Assembly: GCF_034347425.1 (NCBI RefSeq)
Contig: NZ_CP133779.1
Span: 682,001-746,000 of the forward strand
Direction of reading: 5' to 3'
Origin: Undibacterium sp. CCC3.4
GTDB taxonomy: Bacteria; Pseudomonadota; Gammaproteobacteria; Burkholderiales; Burkholderiaceae_D
Length of the DNA: 64,000 bases
In this document: in pieces, positions 45,865 to 54,191 of the stretch
How the letters are laid out: every line of letters begins with the position of its first letter
Position numbering within the stretch: the stretch's first letter is position 1
Position numbers and translations under genes: made by a program
Notes under the pieces: generated by a model
Told to the model about the DNA's origin: nothing
Databases searched by the model: none
Seen by the model: the letters and a program-made list of their open reading frames with translations, nothing else

Positions 45865-46182
45865 ATGATTGATGCACTGATTGCCGGACGCCTGTACGGC
45901 AACGCCGAAGAACGCAGCGGACAAGCCGGTTCGGCCTACGTGACTTGCAAAGTAAGAGCGGCGACGGACGATGGCGACTTGATTTTTTGCAATGTCATCG
46001 CCTTTCACGACAGTGTGCGTCGCACCTTGCTCGCGCTCGAAGACGGCGACAGCGTGGCCTTATCGGGCGCGCTCACGCCCAAGGTATGGACCGACAAACA
46101 AGGCAAAGTCAGACCGGCGCTCGACCTGATCGCGCATAAAGTGCTGGTGAGCGGCAATGACGGCGAGCGCGCGGTAGACTGA
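45865..46182 (+). CDS. SSB-like OB-fold single-strand DNA-binding protein
   Basis: 105 residues from the ATG at 45865, with GAGG upstream. The frame extends to 45775 but that part is not family-like. It is a single OB-fold of the SSB/PriB type: MIDALIAGRLYGNAEERSGQ, FCNVIAFHDSVRRTLLALEDG, DSVALSGALTPKVW. It lacks the acidic C-terminal tail of true SSB, so it is probably a small accessory single-strand binder. Its stop abuts the stop of the DUF3149 gene on the other strand. Confidence 0.78.
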   Translation: MIDALIAGRLYGNAEERSGQAGSAYVTCKVRAATDDGDLIFCNVIAFHDSVRRTLLALEDGDSVALSGALTPKVWTDKQGKVRPALDLIAHKVLVSGNDGERAVD

Positions 46183-46311
46183 TTACGCGTCTTCGGCAAT
46201 TTTACGCAAAAACATGCGCACGAAAAACACGCCCATGCCGAGCATGAAGACGATGCCGGCCAAACTCATGCGACCGTAATCGGTCGATACCAAGTCACTG
46301 ATTATTTTCAT
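46183..46311 (-). CDS. DUF3149 microprotein (42 residues), single membrane helix
   Basis: The minus strand from the ATG at 46311 reads MKIISDLVSTDYGRMSLAGI, then VFMLGMGVFFVRMFLRKIAEDA. GGGGA lies five bases upstream. The family pattern is an N-terminal DLVSTDYG, one membrane helix of about 18 residues, then a basic end. It is a short membrane peptide of unknown function found in betaproteobacteria. The stop is directly against that of the SSB-like gene. It is divergent from eutB, with a perfect palindrome between them. Confidence 0.85.
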   Translation of the reverse strand: MKIISDLVSTDYGRMSLAGIVFMLGMGVFFVRMFLRKIAEDA

Positions 46312-46331
46312 ATTATTCCCCTTCGTAAGCG

Positions 46332-46355
46332 CCAGATTGTAAAATTACAATCTGG
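46332..46355. promoter_or_regulatory. perfect 24-bp palindrome between DUF3149 and eutB
   Basis: CCAGATTGTAA and its exact complement TTACAATCTGG flank a central AA. An outer pair, AAGCGC/GCGCTT, extends it with a gap. It lies 72 bases before the eutB start and 21 bases before the DUF3149 start. It could be an operator for either gene; no T-run follows, so it is not a terminator. Confidence 0.55.
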
Positions 46356-46426
46356 CCTCGCGCTTGAGTATGTGAGCGAGCCGCTGTCGTGTATTTGATC
46401 TTGCTCAATAATTAATGAAGGAAAGC

Positions 46427-47872
46427 ATGTCCGCTACCTCCTCTGCTGCTCCGCATTCACATCCCAGCCGCGCCACGACCCCCTTGGTCCACCGCATAGG
46501 CATACGCAGCTATCGCTTCGCCGACCTCAAAGACTTGCTCGCCAAAGCCAGCCCGGAACGCTCGGGCGACCATTTGGCCGGGCTGGCAGCCGAGAGCGCA
46601 GAACAAAGAGTGGCCGCGCAAATGTGCTTGGCAGATTTACCCCTGCGCCATTTTCTCAATGAAGTGGTGATTCCGTATGAGAGCGACGAAGTCACGCGTC
46701 TGATCATCGATAGCCACGATGTGGCCGCTTTCGCGCCACTGCGTCACCTGACCGTCGGCGGCTTGCGCGATTACTTACTCAGCGATGCAGTCGGCACGGC
46801 GCAACTACAGGCTTGCGCCGCCGGTATCACGCCCGAAATGGCGGCGGCTGTGAGTAAGATCATGCGCATTCAAGATTTAATCTTGGTGTCGGCCAAAGTG
46901 CGGGTGGTCACGCGCTTCCGCAACACCTTGGGCTTGCCGCGCAGTTTGGCGACTCGCTTACAACCGAATCACCCTACCGATGACCCCAGTGGCATTGCCG
47001 CCGTGATACTTGAAGGTTTGCTGTACGGCAGTGGCGACGCCGTGATCGGCATCAACCCAGCCAGCGACAATGTCGAGCAAGTGGTACGACTCTTAAGCAT
47101 GCTCGATGAAATCATCAGCCATTATGCAATTCCTACCCAATCCTGTGTACTCACCCATGTCACCAATACCCTGCAGGCAATAGAACGCGGGGCCCCGGTC
47201 GATCTGGTGTTTCAATCGATCGCCGGCACCGAGGCGGCCAACCGCAGCTTCGGCATCGACTTGGCCTTGCTGGCCGAGGCGCGTGCGGCCGCGCTCGCGC
47301 TCGGGCGTGGTACCGTCGGCCAAGAAGTGATGTATTTCGAAACCGGTCAAGGCAGTGCCCTGTCGGCCCAGGCCCATCATGGCGTCGACCAACAAACCTG
47401 CGAAGCCCGTGCCTATGCTGTGGCGCGCCAGTTTCACCCTTTGTTAGTCAATTCCGTGGTCGGTTTCATCGGCCCGGAATATTTATATGACGGCAAGCAA
47501 ATCATTCGCGCCGGTTTGGAAGATCATTTCTGCGGCAAATTACTCGGCTTGCCGATGGGATGCGATGTTTGCTATACCAACCATGCCCAGGCCGACCAAG
47601 ATGACATGGATGTGCTGTTAACCCTGCTGGCCAGCGCCGGTTGCAACTTCATCATGGGCATACCCGGTTCTGACGATATCATGCTTAATTATCAAACCAC
47701 CTCATTTCACGATGCGCTGTATGCGCGCCGCTTGCTAGGGCTCAAGCCCGCTCCGGAATTTGCCGATTGGTTACAGCACAGCGGCATCGTCACCGATGGC
47801 CACGCGGCCGGTGCCAGCCTGCCGCCACTGTTTGCTGCCGCCATGCGCCGGCTCGGCGGGCGATCGTCATGA
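46427..47872 (+). CDS. eutB: ethanolamine ammonia-lyase large subunit
   Basis: 481 residues from the ATG at 46427, with AAGGA four bases upstream; the ATG at 46415 is an alternative without such a site. EutB signatures: SYRFADLKDLLAKASPERSGD, YESDEVTRLIID, QSCVLTHVTNTLQAIERGAP, VGFIGPEYLYDGKQIIRAGLEDHFCGKLLG and MGCDVCYTNHAQADQDDMD. With EutC and adenosylcobalamin it splits ethanolamine into acetaldehyde and ammonia. No microcompartment genes are present, so this is a cytoplasmic nitrogen or carbon pathway. It overlaps eutC by four bases (ATGA). Confidence 0.95.
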   Translation: MSATSSAAPHSHPSRATTPLVHRIGIRSYRFADLKDLLAKASPERSGDHLAGLAAESAEQRVAAQMCLADLPLRHFLNEVVIPYESDEVTRLIIDSHDVAAFAPLRHLTVGGLRDYLLSDAVGTAQLQACAAGITPEMAAAVSKIMRIQDLILVSAKVRVVTRFRNTLGLPRSLATRLQPNHPTDDPSGIAAVILEGLLYGSGDAVIGINPASDNVEQVVRLLSMLDEIISHYAIPTQSCVLTHVTNTLQAIERGAPVDLVFQSIAGTEAANRSFGIDLALLAEARAAALALGRGTVGQEVMYFETGQGSALSAQAHHGVDQQTCEARAYAVARQFHPLLVNSVVGFIGPEYLYDGKQIIRAGLEDHFCGKLLGLPMGCDVCYTNHAQADQDDMDVLLTLLASAGCNFIMGIPGSDDIMLNYQTTSFHDALYARRLLGLKPAPEFADWLQHSGIVTDGHAAGASLPPLFAAAMRRLGGRSS

Positions 47873-48744
47873 GTGAGAGCAGCGTCACCATCCATCCGTG
47901 GCAAGCACTGCGCCGCCTCACCCACGCCCGCATCGGCTTGGGCCGCACCGGCGTGAGTCAGCCCAGCGCCGCGCAGTTGGCGTTCGGCTTAGCCCATGCG
48001 CAGGCACGCGACGCCGTGCACGCCGAACTCGCGCAAGACTCGATCCTGGCGCAATGTGCCGAGCTGCGGCCACAGGCAGTGTGTCTGCACAGCGCGGCCG
48101 GCTCGCGTCACCAGTATCTGCAACGTCCCGATCTGGGGCGTCGGCTGGCTGCCACTTCACTGCACAGCTTGCAAGCACTGGCTACCGCGCCGTGCGATTT
48201 AGCCATCGTTATTGGCGATGGCTTATCGGCTCGCGCCGTCGAGAAGCATGCTGCCCCCTTGCTGCGCGCGCTGCTGGCGCGGCTGGCGGCCGATACCGAG
48301 TGTGCCGACTGGCGGCTCGCGCCACTGTGTCTGGTCAGCGGTGCGCGCGTGGCGATCGGCGATGAAATCGGTGCCGTACTACAAGCCCGCTGCGTAGTGG
48401 TGCTGATCGGCGAGCGCCCGGGCCTGAGTTCGCCCGAAAGTATGGGCCTGTATCTGAGCTGGGCACCGCGCCCAGGCTTGAGCGATGCCGAACGCAATTG
48501 CATTTCCAATATTCATACGGCTGGCCTCAGTTACCAGGCAGCGGCGCTGAAAGCCCACTATTTGTTGGCCGAAGCACAGCGGCGCGGCTACTCGGGGGTA
48601 GCGCTCAAGGAAGCCGGCGCAGCGACCGCATCCTTAGATACAGCAAGGCCATTCTTACTGGCCGAACAACTTAATGGATCGTCGCAAGCGACAATGGAAA
48701 AGACGCGCGTACGCGCCACTGGATTGCCGCCTGCGCGGCAATGA
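47869..48744 (+). CDS. eutC: ethanolamine ammonia-lyase small subunit
   Basis: 291 residues from the ATG at 47869 within the eutB stop (ATGA). The frame is open further upstream to 47767 but inside eutB. EutC signatures: ARIGLGRTG near the start, LAIVIGDGLSARAVEKHA, SGARVAIGDEIGAVLQARCVVVLIGERPGLSSPESMGLYLSW and the C-terminal NIHTAGLSYQAAALKAHYLL. It holds the cobalamin base region of the enzyme. It converges with bluB. Confidence 0.94.
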   Translation: MSESSVTIHPWQALRRLTHARIGLGRTGVSQPSAAQLAFGLAHAQARDAVHAELAQDSILAQCAELRPQAVCLHSAAGSRHQYLQRPDLGRRLAATSLHSLQALATAPCDLAIVIGDGLSARAVEKHAAPLLRALLARLAADTECADWRLAPLCLVSGARVAIGDEIGAVLQARCVVVLIGERPGLSSPESMGLYLSWAPRPGLSDAERNCISNIHTAGLSYQAAALKAHYLLAEAQRRGYSGVALKEAGAATASLDTARPFLLAEQLNGSSQATMEKTRVRATGLPPARQ

Positions 48745-48870
48745 CGAATTGGGCGAATGGGTGGGCGCGCAATCGACCTGACTTGTGGGTAATGATCAGG
48801 CTTTTGCGACAGCCTCTGAAGGCCGGGGTTTCAAACCCTAGTCAGATTTTTGATGATCAGCCGACGCGTC

Positions 48871-49656
48871 TCAAGCCGGCGAGTCGGTTTGGGCCGCGCG
48901 CTCGGCAATCACTTCGGCGGCCAATTGATCGCGCCGCAAATGGGCCAGCAGTGCGTGCTCGGCATCAGTCTGCCCCCACTGATCAAAATACACCAGATCA
49001 GTCAGGGGCAGCCGGCCACGCCAGCCCTTGCTTTGCAATTCAGGCTGCGGGTAAAAATGGCTGACATAGCCGACACATAAATAAGCGATAGGCACGATGT
49101 GTGCGGGAATCCCTAAGGCTTGCTGCAATTGGGCCTCATGAAAAATACTGACCCAACCTACCCCCAAGCCTTCGGCACGCGCCGCCAGCCACAGATTTTG
49201 CACCGCGCAGACACTGCTGTAGACGTCCATGGTTTTGATATGGGTACGACCCAACACCACGTCGCCGCCACGCGTACGGTCGCAAGTGATGCAAATCGCC
49301 AATGGTGCTTCGCGGATACCTTCGAGTTTCAATTGCTGATAACTGCTACGCTGTTGAGCTTCAAACATTTGCGCCGCTTCAGCATTCGCAGACAAATACG
49401 CTTGCGCTACCCTTTGCTTGATCTCGGCTGATTGCACCAGTAAGAAATTCCATGGTTGCATGAAGCCGACTGAGGGGGCGAAATGCGCCGCCGTCAGTAT
49501 TCGACTGAGCACGGCATCACTGACAGGCGTGGGTAAAAATTGGCTGCGTACATCGCGGCGTGAAAAAATCGTCTGGTAAATGGCGTCGCGGGCTGCATCG
49601 CTGAAGCAATGCAGATCCGGCGTCGCCACTGTGGCGCTTGATGTTGGTGTTGGCAT
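48871..49656 (-). CDS. bluB: 5,6-dimethylbenzimidazole synthase
   Basis: 261 residues. A nitroreductase-like flavin fold: IFSRRDVRSQFLPTPVSD, AAHFAPSVGFMQPWNFLL, and ARAEGLGVGWVSIFHEAQLQ. BluB breaks FMNH2 to make dimethylbenzimidazole, the lower ligand of vitamin B12. It sits end to end with eutBC, whose enzyme needs adenosylcobalamin, so supply and use of the cofactor are neighbours. The 126-base gap between eutC and bluB contains GGGTTT-C-AAACCC, a weak hairpin. Confidence 0.93.
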   Translation of the reverse strand: MPTPTSSATVATPDLHCFSDAARDAIYQTIFSRRDVRSQFLPTPVSDAVLSRILTAAHFAPSVGFMQPWNFLLVQSAEIKQRVAQAYLSANAEAAQMFEAQQRSSYQQLKLEGIREAPLAICITCDRTRGGDVVLGRTHIKTMDVYSSVCAVQNLWLAARAEGLGVGWVSIFHEAQLQQALGIPAHIVPIAYLCVGYVSHFYPQPELQSKGWRGRLPLTDLVYFDQWGQTDAEHALLAHLRRDQLAAEVIAERAAQTDSPA

Positions 49657-49821
49657 GAGTTCCCCTTGGCGTGATCATGCTGGCGATACGTAGCGCTTGT
49701 CAAGAAACGGTCAAGCACAGCTGCAAAGTATATTTTTGTAACGCAATGTTTCTTTGTTTGCTATATTACTTACAATCACTCACTATCACTACTTGCTTTT
49801 TTGAATCGCCCATCACACATC

Positions 49822-50958
49822 ATGACCACTTTGCGTACAAGCTGCCTCAGCACCGAAGCCGAATTCGATGCCTTGGCACCGGCGTGGCGCGCGCTTGAAC
49901 AACAAGTTCCCCATCTGCTGCCATTCCAGACCTATGACTGGAACCGCCAATGGTGGTCGATTTTTTCCTCGCAAAAAACCTGGCAACATGATGAATTGCT
50001 GGTCTACACCATCGTTGACGGCGCAACATTGGTAGCCGTCATGCCACTGGTGCGCACCCAAGTCGGTCTGTCGGGCTGGCCGCTCTATCATTATCTGCGT
50101 CCGTTCGGCTTCGATCCCAACCTGACCGAATTACGTCTGCCACTTTGTATGCCCGCGTATGCATCGGCCATTTGGCGGGTGTGGGAGGAGTTGGCCGCGC
50201 AAGGCGCGCTCGGGCTGAACGAATTTCAGTTAATCAACGCCAAACAACTCGCCGATACCGTCTTGAAGAACAATGCAGTCTTGCATGTGATGAGCGAGCG
50301 CAGCATCCCGAATTACATCCTGACACTCGATACAGACTGGGATAGTTTCAAAACTAAACTCAAACGCAATATCAAGGAATCGCTGCGTCACTGCTACAAC
50401 TCCTTGAAACGCGACGGCTTGCAGCCTTCCTTGCGGGTTTGTCAGGGCCATGCTGAGATCATGCCGCAGTTGGCGCGTTTTTACGCGCTGCACGGCATGC
50501 GTGCAGCCGCCAGCCATACTACCGAGCATCCTGATTATTTTGCCGATCCACGCCATCGCGCCTTTCTGGCCGCCCTGTTCGGTTCTGCCTTGGGCAGCCG
50601 TTGCTACTTACTTTGCCTGGAACTCAATGGTGAAGTGGTGGCGATGCGTTTGGCATTTCACATGGGCGAAGAATTGTATCTGTACTATTCCGGTTACGAT
50701 CTCAGTTACGGGAAATACAGTGTGATGACCACCTTGGTGGCCGAAACCATACAATGGTCGATCGCACAAAAAATTCCCCGCATCAACTTATCGGTCGGCG
50801 ATGATGTCTCGAAAACGCGCTGGGGCCCAAGCATGGTCGAATATGCCGAGTACCAATGCGTCAGCAATACCAGTTGGCACCGGATGCTGGGAAGCGCGGT
50901 AGCGCGACTGCGCAACCGGCGCAAGCAATACGTTTCACACAACGCCTTGCGCGCCTGA
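49822..50958 (+). CDS. GNAT-fold acetyltransferase, CelD/BioF2-like
   Basis: 378 residues from the ATG at 49822. The fold of this family has two linked GNAT halves. Motifs seen: FQTYDWNRQWWSIF, YILTLDTDWDSFKTKLKRNIKESLR and LYYSGYDLSYGKYSVMTTLV, followed by INLSVGDDVSKTRWGP. Such proteins are found in polysaccharide and cell-wall loci, acting on sugars or peptides. It converges with a formyltransferase gene, stops 10 bases apart. Substrate unknown. Confidence 0.82.
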   Translation: MTTLRTSCLSTEAEFDALAPAWRALEQQVPHLLPFQTYDWNRQWWSIFSSQKTWQHDELLVYTIVDGATLVAVMPLVRTQVGLSGWPLYHYLRPFGFDPNLTELRLPLCMPAYASAIWRVWEELAAQGALGLNEFQLINAKQLADTVLKNNAVLHVMSERSIPNYILTLDTDWDSFKTKLKRNIKESLRHCYNSLKRDGLQPSLRVCQGHAEIMPQLARFYALHGMRAAASHTTEHPDYFADPRHRAFLAALFGSALGSRCYLLCLELNGEVVAMRLAFHMGEELYLYYSGYDLSYGKYSVMTTLVAETIQWSIAQKIPRINLSVGDDVSKTRWGPSMVEYAEYQCVSNTSWHRMLGSAVARLRNRRKQYVSHNALRA

Positions 50959-50968
50959 ACGGCTGCAC

Positions 50969-51799
50969 TCAGTTATTGACGGCATACCAATCGGTCAGCG
51001 CCAACAAGCCATCGGTGCAGGCGATGACCAAGGTATTGCCATTCACATGTGCAATCTGACCGCAAAAATAGGCATGCTTTTCCGGCCAAGCATGGCCACT
51101 GCGTATGCCCAGTTTCTGGCCATTCAGATAAGCTAAGCATTCGAGGCCGGCAAAGGCACGCAATTGAGTACGAGCCACAAACACAGATTGAAAAAAATCA
51201 ATGGTCTTATCGGCATCCGTCATCAAAGGCCAGTATAGGGCCGCGGTTTGCGTTTGCGCGTTATCCCAGCAGTGCTGAAAATCATGCGCGATGCGAGTCG
51301 CCAGCCGGCCACCAGCCATCTGCAGCTTGAGATTCAGCGTGTCATGGGTATCATATTCATCGAGCAAAAATTCTTCACGTCCCAGCACCGGGCCGGCATC
51401 GTACTCATGCGCGATCCGATGACAACTGACAGCCCAGCTCTGGTGCTGTTCCAAGATCGCCCTGACCAGCGGATAGGGTCCGCGTCCTATCGGTAAAGGC
51501 GAGGGATGGAAATTTATCGCATATGGCACATAGCCCTGCCAATCCGGGATGCGCCAGTTATAACTGGCAATCACGATGACATCGCAGCCCAGTTCCTTGA
51601 GTGCGGCCAGATCTGAAACTTGCATGCGCGATAACTGTATCGGCAGCTTCATTTTTTGCGCTTGCGCAAGCAGTGCCTTATTACTGCTCAATTGATTAAT
51701 TTCAGGCACAGAAAACAATTTAACCGCTTGCCAACCGGCCAGCGTCAGCATCTCAAACAGTTTCAGGTTTCTATCGCAGCCGGCAAACGCAAAACGCAT
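50969..51799 (-). CDS. formyltransferase (N10-formyl-tetrahydrofolate type)
   Basis: 276 residues; AAGGAG lies six bases before the ATG. The catalytic motif of formyltransferases is present: INFHPSPLPIGRGPYPLVRA with the HPS triplet, and the aspartate in HEYDAGPVL. It is shorter than methionyl-tRNA formyltransferase and lacks its usual context beside def, so it is more likely a sugar N-formyltransferase or related modifier. Pairing with a GNAT gene fits modification of a surface sugar, but this is inference. An IS3-family element is inserted about 110 bases upstream. Confidence 0.82.
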   Translation of the reverse strand: MRFAFAGCDRNLKLFEMLTLAGWQAVKLFSVPEINQLSSNKALLAQAQKMKLPIQLSRMQVSDLAALKELGCDVIVIASYNWRIPDWQGYVPYAINFHPSPLPIGRGPYPLVRAILEQHQSWAVSCHRIAHEYDAGPVLGREEFLLDEYDTHDTLNLKLQMAGGRLATRIAHDFQHCWDNAQTQTAALYWPLMTDADKTIDFFQSVFVARTQLRAFAGLECLAYLNGQKLGIRSGHAWPEKHAYFCGQIAHVNGNTLVIACTDGLLALTDWYAVNN

Positions 51800-51997
51800 G
51801 ATGCTCCTTTGAATACAATGGCAAGAAAATGGTGCTCAAACACTGCCGGCAGAGCGATAACTTTGCCGCGCCACTATTATCGCGCGTTTCCTGCTCAGTA
51901 GCAGTAAAGTGGCCCCCTAAGTCCAGACAATTATTCAAAGAGTTTAAGATAGTGCCTGTTTCTGCCACAGCTGCGCGGCGCTGCCCCGTTATTCGCA

Positions 51998-52909
51998 CTA
52001 CATCACTACCGTGCTTTTCTTTTCTATCATTTTTGAATCAGGCAGTTCAGTACCAAATTTGTTTACGATCTTGGCACCGCCGCCCACGCCTGATCGATAC
52101 ACGGTTTCCGGCGTTTGATAACCCAATGATTGATGTTTACGTTCAGCGTTGTAGAACATAAAATAGTTCGCCAAGCCGATCACCAACTCCGGCATACTTT
52201 CATGCTTTTTCAAATACACTTCTTCATATTTCACACTGCGCCATAGACGCTCAACAAAAATATTATCCAACGCCCGACCGCGACCGTCCATACTGATTTT
52301 GATGCCGTTTCTAAGCAGCAGCCCAGTAAAGGCCTGGCTGGTAAACTGCGCACCCTGATCGGTATTAAAAATCTCCGGCGTTCCATACCATTTTATGGCT
52401 TCTTCCAAGCAGTCCACGCAAAACCCCGCATCCATCGTGTTCGACAACCGCCAAGACAGCACCTTCCGGCTATACCAGTCAACGATCGCCACCAGATACA
52501 CAAAACCCCGCGGCAGCCTGATGAATGTGATGTCTGTACTCCAGACCATATTTGGTCGAGTGACATCGATACCTCTCAGTAAGTACGGGTAAATCTTGTT
52601 CTGCGGATGCGCTTTACTGGTGTTGGGGCCTGGGGCCATACCTGCCAATCCCAGTTGCTGCATCAGCCTCTGTACGCGCTTGCGGTTCACTGCATGGCCA
52701 CAGTCTCGCAAGTAATGCGTCATGCGTCGCGTGCCGTAAAATGGATGTCTGGTGTATTCCTCGTCAAGCAATTGCAACAGCAAACTATCAAACGGATTGA
52801 TCTCTTCTTGCAAGCGCTTTTTCTTGTCGTACACGACCGAGCGCGTGACTGAAACGAGACGGCATTGTGTGGCGATTGAAAGGGCAGAGAGCGGCTCTAC
52901 CCACTGCAA
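51998..52909 (-). CDS. IS3-family transposase OrfB (integrase-like part)
   Basis: Up to 303 residues in the -1 frame relative to OrfA. The catalytic DDE triad is present: STDITFIRL, NTDQGAQFTS and NIFVERLWRSVKYEEVYL. An N-terminal HTH_21-like segment (HPFYGTRRMTHYLRDCGH) precedes the integrase core. The listed start is only the top of the open frame; it is normally made as an OrfAB fusion by frameshifting. The active site looks intact, so the element may be mobile. Confidence 0.92.
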   Translation of the reverse strand: MQWVEPLSALSIATQCRLVSVTRSVVYDKKKRLQEEINPFDSLLLQLLDEEYTRHPFYGTRRMTHYLRDCGHAVNRKRVQRLMQQLGLAGMAPGPNTSKAHPQNKIYPYLLRGIDVTRPNMVWSTDITFIRLPRGFVYLVAIVDWYSRKVLSWRLSNTMDAGFCVDCLEEAIKWYGTPEIFNTDQGAQFTSQAFTGLLLRNGIKISMDGRGRALDNIFVERLWRSVKYEEVYLKKHESMPELVIGLANYFMFYNAERKHQSLGYQTPETVYRSGVGGGAKIVNKFGTELPDSKMIEKKSTVVM

Positions 52910-52917
52910 TCGTTCCG

Positions 52918-53211
52918 TTACAGGCTGATCCCTGACTTTTTTTTAAGCCAATCGAGTTCCATATTCAGTTGCCCAATTTTGGCATAGAGACGGTCTGGGT
53001 CGTTCTGTGTGCTGGCCGGTTTCGGACCGCGCTTACCTTCAAACAGACTGCCTGCATTTTCCAGTAATTCTTTCTTCCACTGGCTAACCTGCGTCGGATG
53101 CACCCCGAACTCTTGGGCGATCTGATTGATCGTCTTTTCGCCTTTGATTGCCTCAACTGCTACCTTGGCTTTTTGTGCGCCGCTAAATATTTTTCTCTTA
53201 TTTTCACTCAT
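52918..53211 (-). CDS. IS3-family transposase OrfA
   Basis: 97 residues. A helix-turn-helix DNA-binding domain covers most of it: IFSGAQKAKVAVEAIKGEKT, then INQIAQEFGVHPTQVSQWKK. A leucine-zipper-like end follows (LYAKIGQLNMELDWLKKK). OrfA recognises the inverted repeats and regulates transposition. A run of eight A on the coding strand near its end is the likely slippery site for the OrfAB fusion. Confidence 0.93.
   Translation of the reverse strand: MSENKRKIFSGAQKAKVAVEAIKGEKTINQIAQEFGVHPTQVSQWKKELLENAGSLFEGKRGPKPASTQNDPDRLYAKIGQLNMELDWLKKKSGISL
52937..52944 (-). other. probable -1 frameshift site of the IS
   Basis: On the minus strand TTAAAAAAAAG lies 19 bases before the end of orfA. The orfB frame is exactly -1 relative to orfA, as computed from their coordinates. 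A-run slippage of this kind is standard for IS3 elements. Confidence 0.75.
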
Positions 53212-53372
53212 GGTCTGCCTCGTCTCTTTTCGACAGACACTAGTTTAAACTGTTGTCCGGATATGTGGATCCACTATACAGTGCCAGTTGTGTGCGTCGA
53301 TACAACTAACGCATGCGCGGCAGATCAGGTAAATTGATGCTTATTGCTAATATTCAATAAATCAAACCGCCG

Positions 53373-54179
53373 ATGCCGATGCCAACAACTTACCGACTAG
53401 TTTGCCAATTTGCCCTGTGCTGTGCCGGTCTGCTGCTGGCATGCAGCTTGGCAGCGGCGCAGAATTTGCAAATTCTCACGGAAGACTGGCCGCCTATCAG
53501 TTTCGGCAACGATCAACAAGTCGATGGCATGGCGGTCGAAGTGGTACGAGCGCTGCAAAAACGCATCAGCAAAGCGGCCGGTGCCGATGCCATCATACAA
53601 GTCGTCCCTTGGGCACGCGGCTATAAAACTTTGCTCGAAGAACCGAATACCCTGCTGTTTACCGTGGGACGCTCGGACGAACGTGAAAAACTGATGACCT
53701 TGCTAGGCCCTATCGCCGTCTCCAGCACCGCACTCTGGACCCGTAAAGGCCATGCCGCACGTTTGCGCGCTCTTGGTGCTGGCATGCAAAAATTAAAGGT
53801 CGGCGCTTACCGCGCCAGTATTTTCGCCGACACGGCACGGCGGCATGGTTTTTCTGATATCGAACAGGCCCCGACACCGCAAATCGTTGCCAATATGCTG
53901 TTTGCCAAACGTTTCGATTTGTGGGTGGAGGGCAGCTTCGTGGTGCCATCCGTACTCAACGATATCGGCCGCCAGCGCGATGAGGTGGAGAAAGTAAGCA
54001 CTCTGGAGAGCTTGGAATTGTTTCTGGCGTTTTCACAACAAACCTCGGCCGCCACCATCAAGGCTTGGGAGGAAGCGCTGCGCAGCTTGAAAAAAGATGG
54101 CAGTTTCGCCAAAATTTATCAAAAATGGCTGCCCAATGAAAGCGTGCCGATGGCACTGCTGCGCATCGATGCCCCATGA
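53373..54179 (+). CDS. periplasmic solute-binding protein, amino-acid type (SBP_bac_3)
   Basis: 268 residues; ATGs at 53373 and 53379 are both possible and neither has a clear ribosome-binding site. A signal peptide ends near LLLACSLAAAQ. The mature part starts LQILTEDWPPISFGNDQQVD and keeps the two-lobe pattern (VQVVPWARGYKTLLEEPNTL-like). No ABC permease or ATPase gene is adjacent, so it may be an orphan receptor or serve a transporter elsewhere. It converges with pssA and lies just beyond the IS element. Confidence 0.85.
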   Translation: MPMPTTYRLVCQFALCCAGLLLACSLAAAQNLQILTEDWPPISFGNDQQVDGMAVEVVRALQKRISKAAGADAIIQVVPWARGYKTLLEEPNTLLFTVGRSDEREKLMTLLGPIAVSSTALWTRKGHAARLRALGAGMQKLKVGAYRASIFADTARRHGFSDIEQAPTPQIVANMLFAKRFDLWVEGSFVVPSVLNDIGRQRDEVEKVSTLESLELFLAFSQQTSAATIKAWEEALRSLKKDGSFAKIYQKWLPNESVPMALLRIDAP

Positions 54180-54191
54180 GCACGCTGGGGT

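Larger units (their letters stand above)
51910..53273 (-). mobile_element. IS3-family insertion sequence
   Basis: About 1.36 kb. The terminal inverted repeats start TGGCCCCCTAAGTCCAGAC at the right end (plus strand from 51910) and TGGATCCACATATCCGGAC at the left end (minus strand from 53273). Similarity extends a few bases outwards (GTA-AGTGG), so each end may lie up to about 7 bases further out. Contains orfA and orfB in the -1 relation usual for IS3, both intact. No convincing 3-4-base target duplication is found at either choice of ends. Confidence 0.85.

Noticed and set aside
48760..48850. GGGGTTTCAAACCC, which recalls a tRNA T-arm
   Set aside because: No acceptor stem, anticodon arm or D-arm surrounds it; it is a short hairpin in the eutC-bluB gap.
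51771..51998. A 75-residue frame between the formyltransferase and the IS, possibly a gene fragment
   Set aside because: It crosses the IS end and overlaps the formyltransferase start in another frame; no family pattern was recognised.
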